Assembly: GCA_902557645.1 (NCBI GenBank)
Contig: CACEAP010000003.1
Span: 62,001-126,000 of the forward strand
From: an uncultured SAR86 cluster bacterium
GTDB taxonomy: Bacteria > Pseudomonadota > Gammaproteobacteria > Magnimaribacterales > D2472
Length of the DNA: 64,000 bases
Direction of reading: 5' to 3'
Notes under the pieces: model-generated
Seen by the model: only the letters and a program-made list of their open reading frames with translations
Told to the model about the DNA's origin: nothing
The model's database searches: none
In this document: positions 62,415-64,000 of the stretch, one piece after another
Layout: every line of letters starts with the position of its first letter
Position numbering within the stretch: position 1 is the first letter of the stretch
Program-made: the position numbers and the translations under genes

Positions 62415-64000
62415 GTGGAAAATAATAAATTAGAATCTTCAACAGTAGAGTTTGCATATGGCAATAAAACTGTAAAATTAGAAACTCATAAAGTAGCCAG
62501 ACAAACTACTGGAGCAGTCTTAGTAACAATTGATGATTTAGTTGTTCTTGCTACTGTAGTTGCAAAAAAGGAAGCAGATCCTGCAAAAGATTTTTTTCCT
62601 TTAGCTGTCTTTTATCAAGAGAAATTTTATGCAACTGGAGCAATTCCAGGCGGATTTTTTAAAAGAGAGGCGCGTCCAACTGAAAGAGAAACATTAACCT
62701 CAAGACTTATAGATAGACCAGTCAGACCACTCTTCCCAGATGGTTTTAAGAATGAAGTGCAGGTTTTTTGCACAGTATTATCATCTGGTAAAGATTATAA
62801 TCCTGACATAGCTTCTATGATTGGAACATCTGCAGCTTTATGTGTTGCAGGAGTTCCATTTGATGGGCCTATGGGTGCAGCAAGAGTTGGATTTGTTGAT
62901 GGTAACTATGTACTTAATCCATCTTATGAAGAGTTAGAAAATTCATATCTTGATATGGTTGTTGCTGGCACTGAAGAAGCTGTCTTAATGGTTGAGTCTG
63001 AAGCTAAAGAATTAAGTGAAGATCTGATGTTGGGAGCTGTTTTATTTGCACATCAAGAAATGCAAGCAGTAATTAAAGGCTGTCAAGAACTTAAAGATAA
63101 AGCTGGTAAAGAAGATTGGGCTGTTGAAAAAGATGAAGAAACTCCTATTTTTTATTCAGAGCTTAAAGAAAAACACTCTGATGCAATTGGAGAAGCATTT
63201 AAGATTGTAAATAAAAGTGAAAGAGTAGAAGCATTAGGAACCATTAAAAATACTATCCTTGATGAATATAAAGATATAGATGAAATTAAAATGTCTAAAG
63301 TCTTAGGTGCTTTTAAAAAATTAGAATCTGATATTGTAAGAACAAGCATTATTGAGAATAAAACAAGAATAGACGGCAGAGATGAAGATACTGTTAGGCC
63401 AATTTTTGTAGAAACTGGAATTTTACCTAAAACTCATGGATCAGCATTATTCACTAGAGGTGAAACACAAGCACTAGTTGTTGCAACTTTAGGCTCAACT
63501 AGAGACGCGCAAAGAATAGAATCCATTGAGGGACAAGGTACGGATCATTTTATGCTTCATTATAATTTTCCTGCATACAGTGTTGGAGAGATAGGTATGC
63601 CAATGGGACCTAAAAGAAGAGAAATTGGCCATGGTAATTTAGCAAAAAGGGCAATTAAAGCTGTGCTACCTGATACTGATGATTTTGGTTATACATTAAG
63701 AGTAGTTTCTGAAATAACAGAATCTAATGGATCAAGCTCAATGGCAACAGTATGTGGAACTTCATTATCTTTAATGGATGCTGGTGTTCCATTAACAAGT
63801 CCAGTAGCAGGCATTGCTATGGGCCTTATTAAAGAGGGAGATAATTTTGCTGTTCTTACAGATATCTTAGGAGATGAGGATCATCTTGGAGATATGGATT
63901 TTAAAGTAGCAGGAACAGAATCAGGCATTACTGCTCTTCAAATGGATATTAAGATTCAGGGAATAAATGAAGCTATTATGGAAGTTGCCTTAACTAAAGC
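62415..64000 (+). CDS. pnp: Polyribonucleotide nucleotidyltransferase, 3' end outside window
   Basis: Phosphorolytic 3'-5' exoribonuclease of the degradosome. The reading frame starts with GTG at 62415 behind AAAGGA and is open to the window end (528 codons). The first RNase PH domain starts [20 protein letters not shown] and contains [27 protein letters not shown]. The second contains [14 protein letters not shown] and [20 protein letters not shown]. The KH and S1 domains must lie beyond the window. Confidence 0.97.
   Translation, partial: MENNKLESSTVEFAYGNKTVKLETHKVARQTTGAVLVTIDDLVVLATVVAKKEADPAKDFFPLAVFYQEKFYATGAIPGGFFKREARPTERETLTSRLIDRPVRPLFPDGFKNEVQVFCTVLSSGKDYNPDIASMIGTSAALCVAGVPFDGPMGAARVGFVDGNYVLNPSYEELENSYLDMVVAGTEEAVLMVESEAKELSEDLMLGAVLFAHQEMQAVIKGCQELKDKAGKEDWAVEKDEETPIFYSELKEKHSDAIGEAFKIVNKSERVEALGTIKNTILDEYKDIDEIKMSKVLGAFKKLESDIVRTSIIENKTRIDGRDEDTVRPIFVETGILPKTHGSALFTRGETQALVVATLGSTRDAQRIESIEGQGTDHFMLHYNFPAYSVGEIGMPMGPKRREIGHGNLAKRAIKAVLPDTDDFGYTLRVVSEITESNGSSSMATVCGTSLSLMDAGVPLTSPVAGIAMGLIKEGDNFAVLTDILGDEDHLGDMDFKVAGTESGITALQMDIKIQGINEAIMEVALTK

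Overview
The window is one stretch of chromosome from a streamlined, AT-rich gammaproteobacterium. Gene content and order (rpsB-tsf-pyrH-frr-uppS-cdsA-dxr-rseP-bamA-skp-lpxD-fabZ-lpxA-lpxB-rnhB-dnaE-accA-tilS; greA/rlmE-ftsH-glmM-tpiA-secG; rimP-nusA-infB-rbfA-truB-rpsO-pnp) are those of Gammaproteobacteria with an LPS outer membrane. The AT bias, near absence of intergenic DNA (no gene-free gap reaches 300 bases; the longest is about 150), shortened versions of several enzymes and weak Shine-Dalgarno signals suggest a marine oligotroph of the SAR86 type. That lineage assignment is inference from style, not a database match.

Layout. 1-3182: dnaK (5' end outside the window), dnaJ, dapB. 3183-22732: a long co-directional block for translation, isoprenoid and phospholipid synthesis, outer-membrane assembly, lipid A, DNA polymerase III alpha, acetyl-CoA carboxylase and tRNA-Ile lysidine synthesis. 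22760-29203: an accessory stretch with an enoyl-CoA hydratase/isomerase, a long-form leuA on the minus strand, a probable holD (DNA polymerase III psi) next to rimI, a Cys glutathione peroxidase, an ElaA-like acetyltransferase and a large FG-GAP-type lipoprotein. 29210-32964: arginine succinyltransferase pathway genes astA-astD-astB. 32971-43073: valS and pepA (minus), divergent lptF-lptG (plus), an RDD membrane protein (minus), a POT peptide transporter (plus), a tiny basic ORF, then dapE and dapD (minus). 43102-46400: glnD and map (minus). 46555-50869: carA-carB. 50899-56276: greA, rlmE, ftsH, glmM, tpiA, secG. 56307-56572: tRNA-Leu(GAG) on the minus strand and initiator tRNA-Met on the plus strand. 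56622-64000: rimP, nusA, infB, rbfA, truB, rpsO and pnp (3' end outside the window).

The genes fit together as cell-growth functions: protein folding and synthesis, envelope building (BamA, Skp, LpxA/B/D, LptF/G, RseP, FtsH), cell-wall precursors (DapB/D/E, GlmM, UppS), pyrimidine and arginine metabolism (CarAB, PyrH, AstABD, GlnD) and RNA turnover. I found no CRISPR array, insertion sequence, prophage, toxin-antitoxin pair or defence island, and no convincing new multi-gene system. The points that most deserve checking are small: a ValRS lacking its C-terminal arm, an initiator tRNA with an apparent U1-U72 mismatch, a tRNA-Leu gene flipped relative to secG, hairpins covering the ribosome-binding sites of dnaE, carA and rpsO, a highly divergent holD, missing neighbours (holC, folP, astC, astE), and a 43-residue basic ORF between the peptide transporter and dapE.
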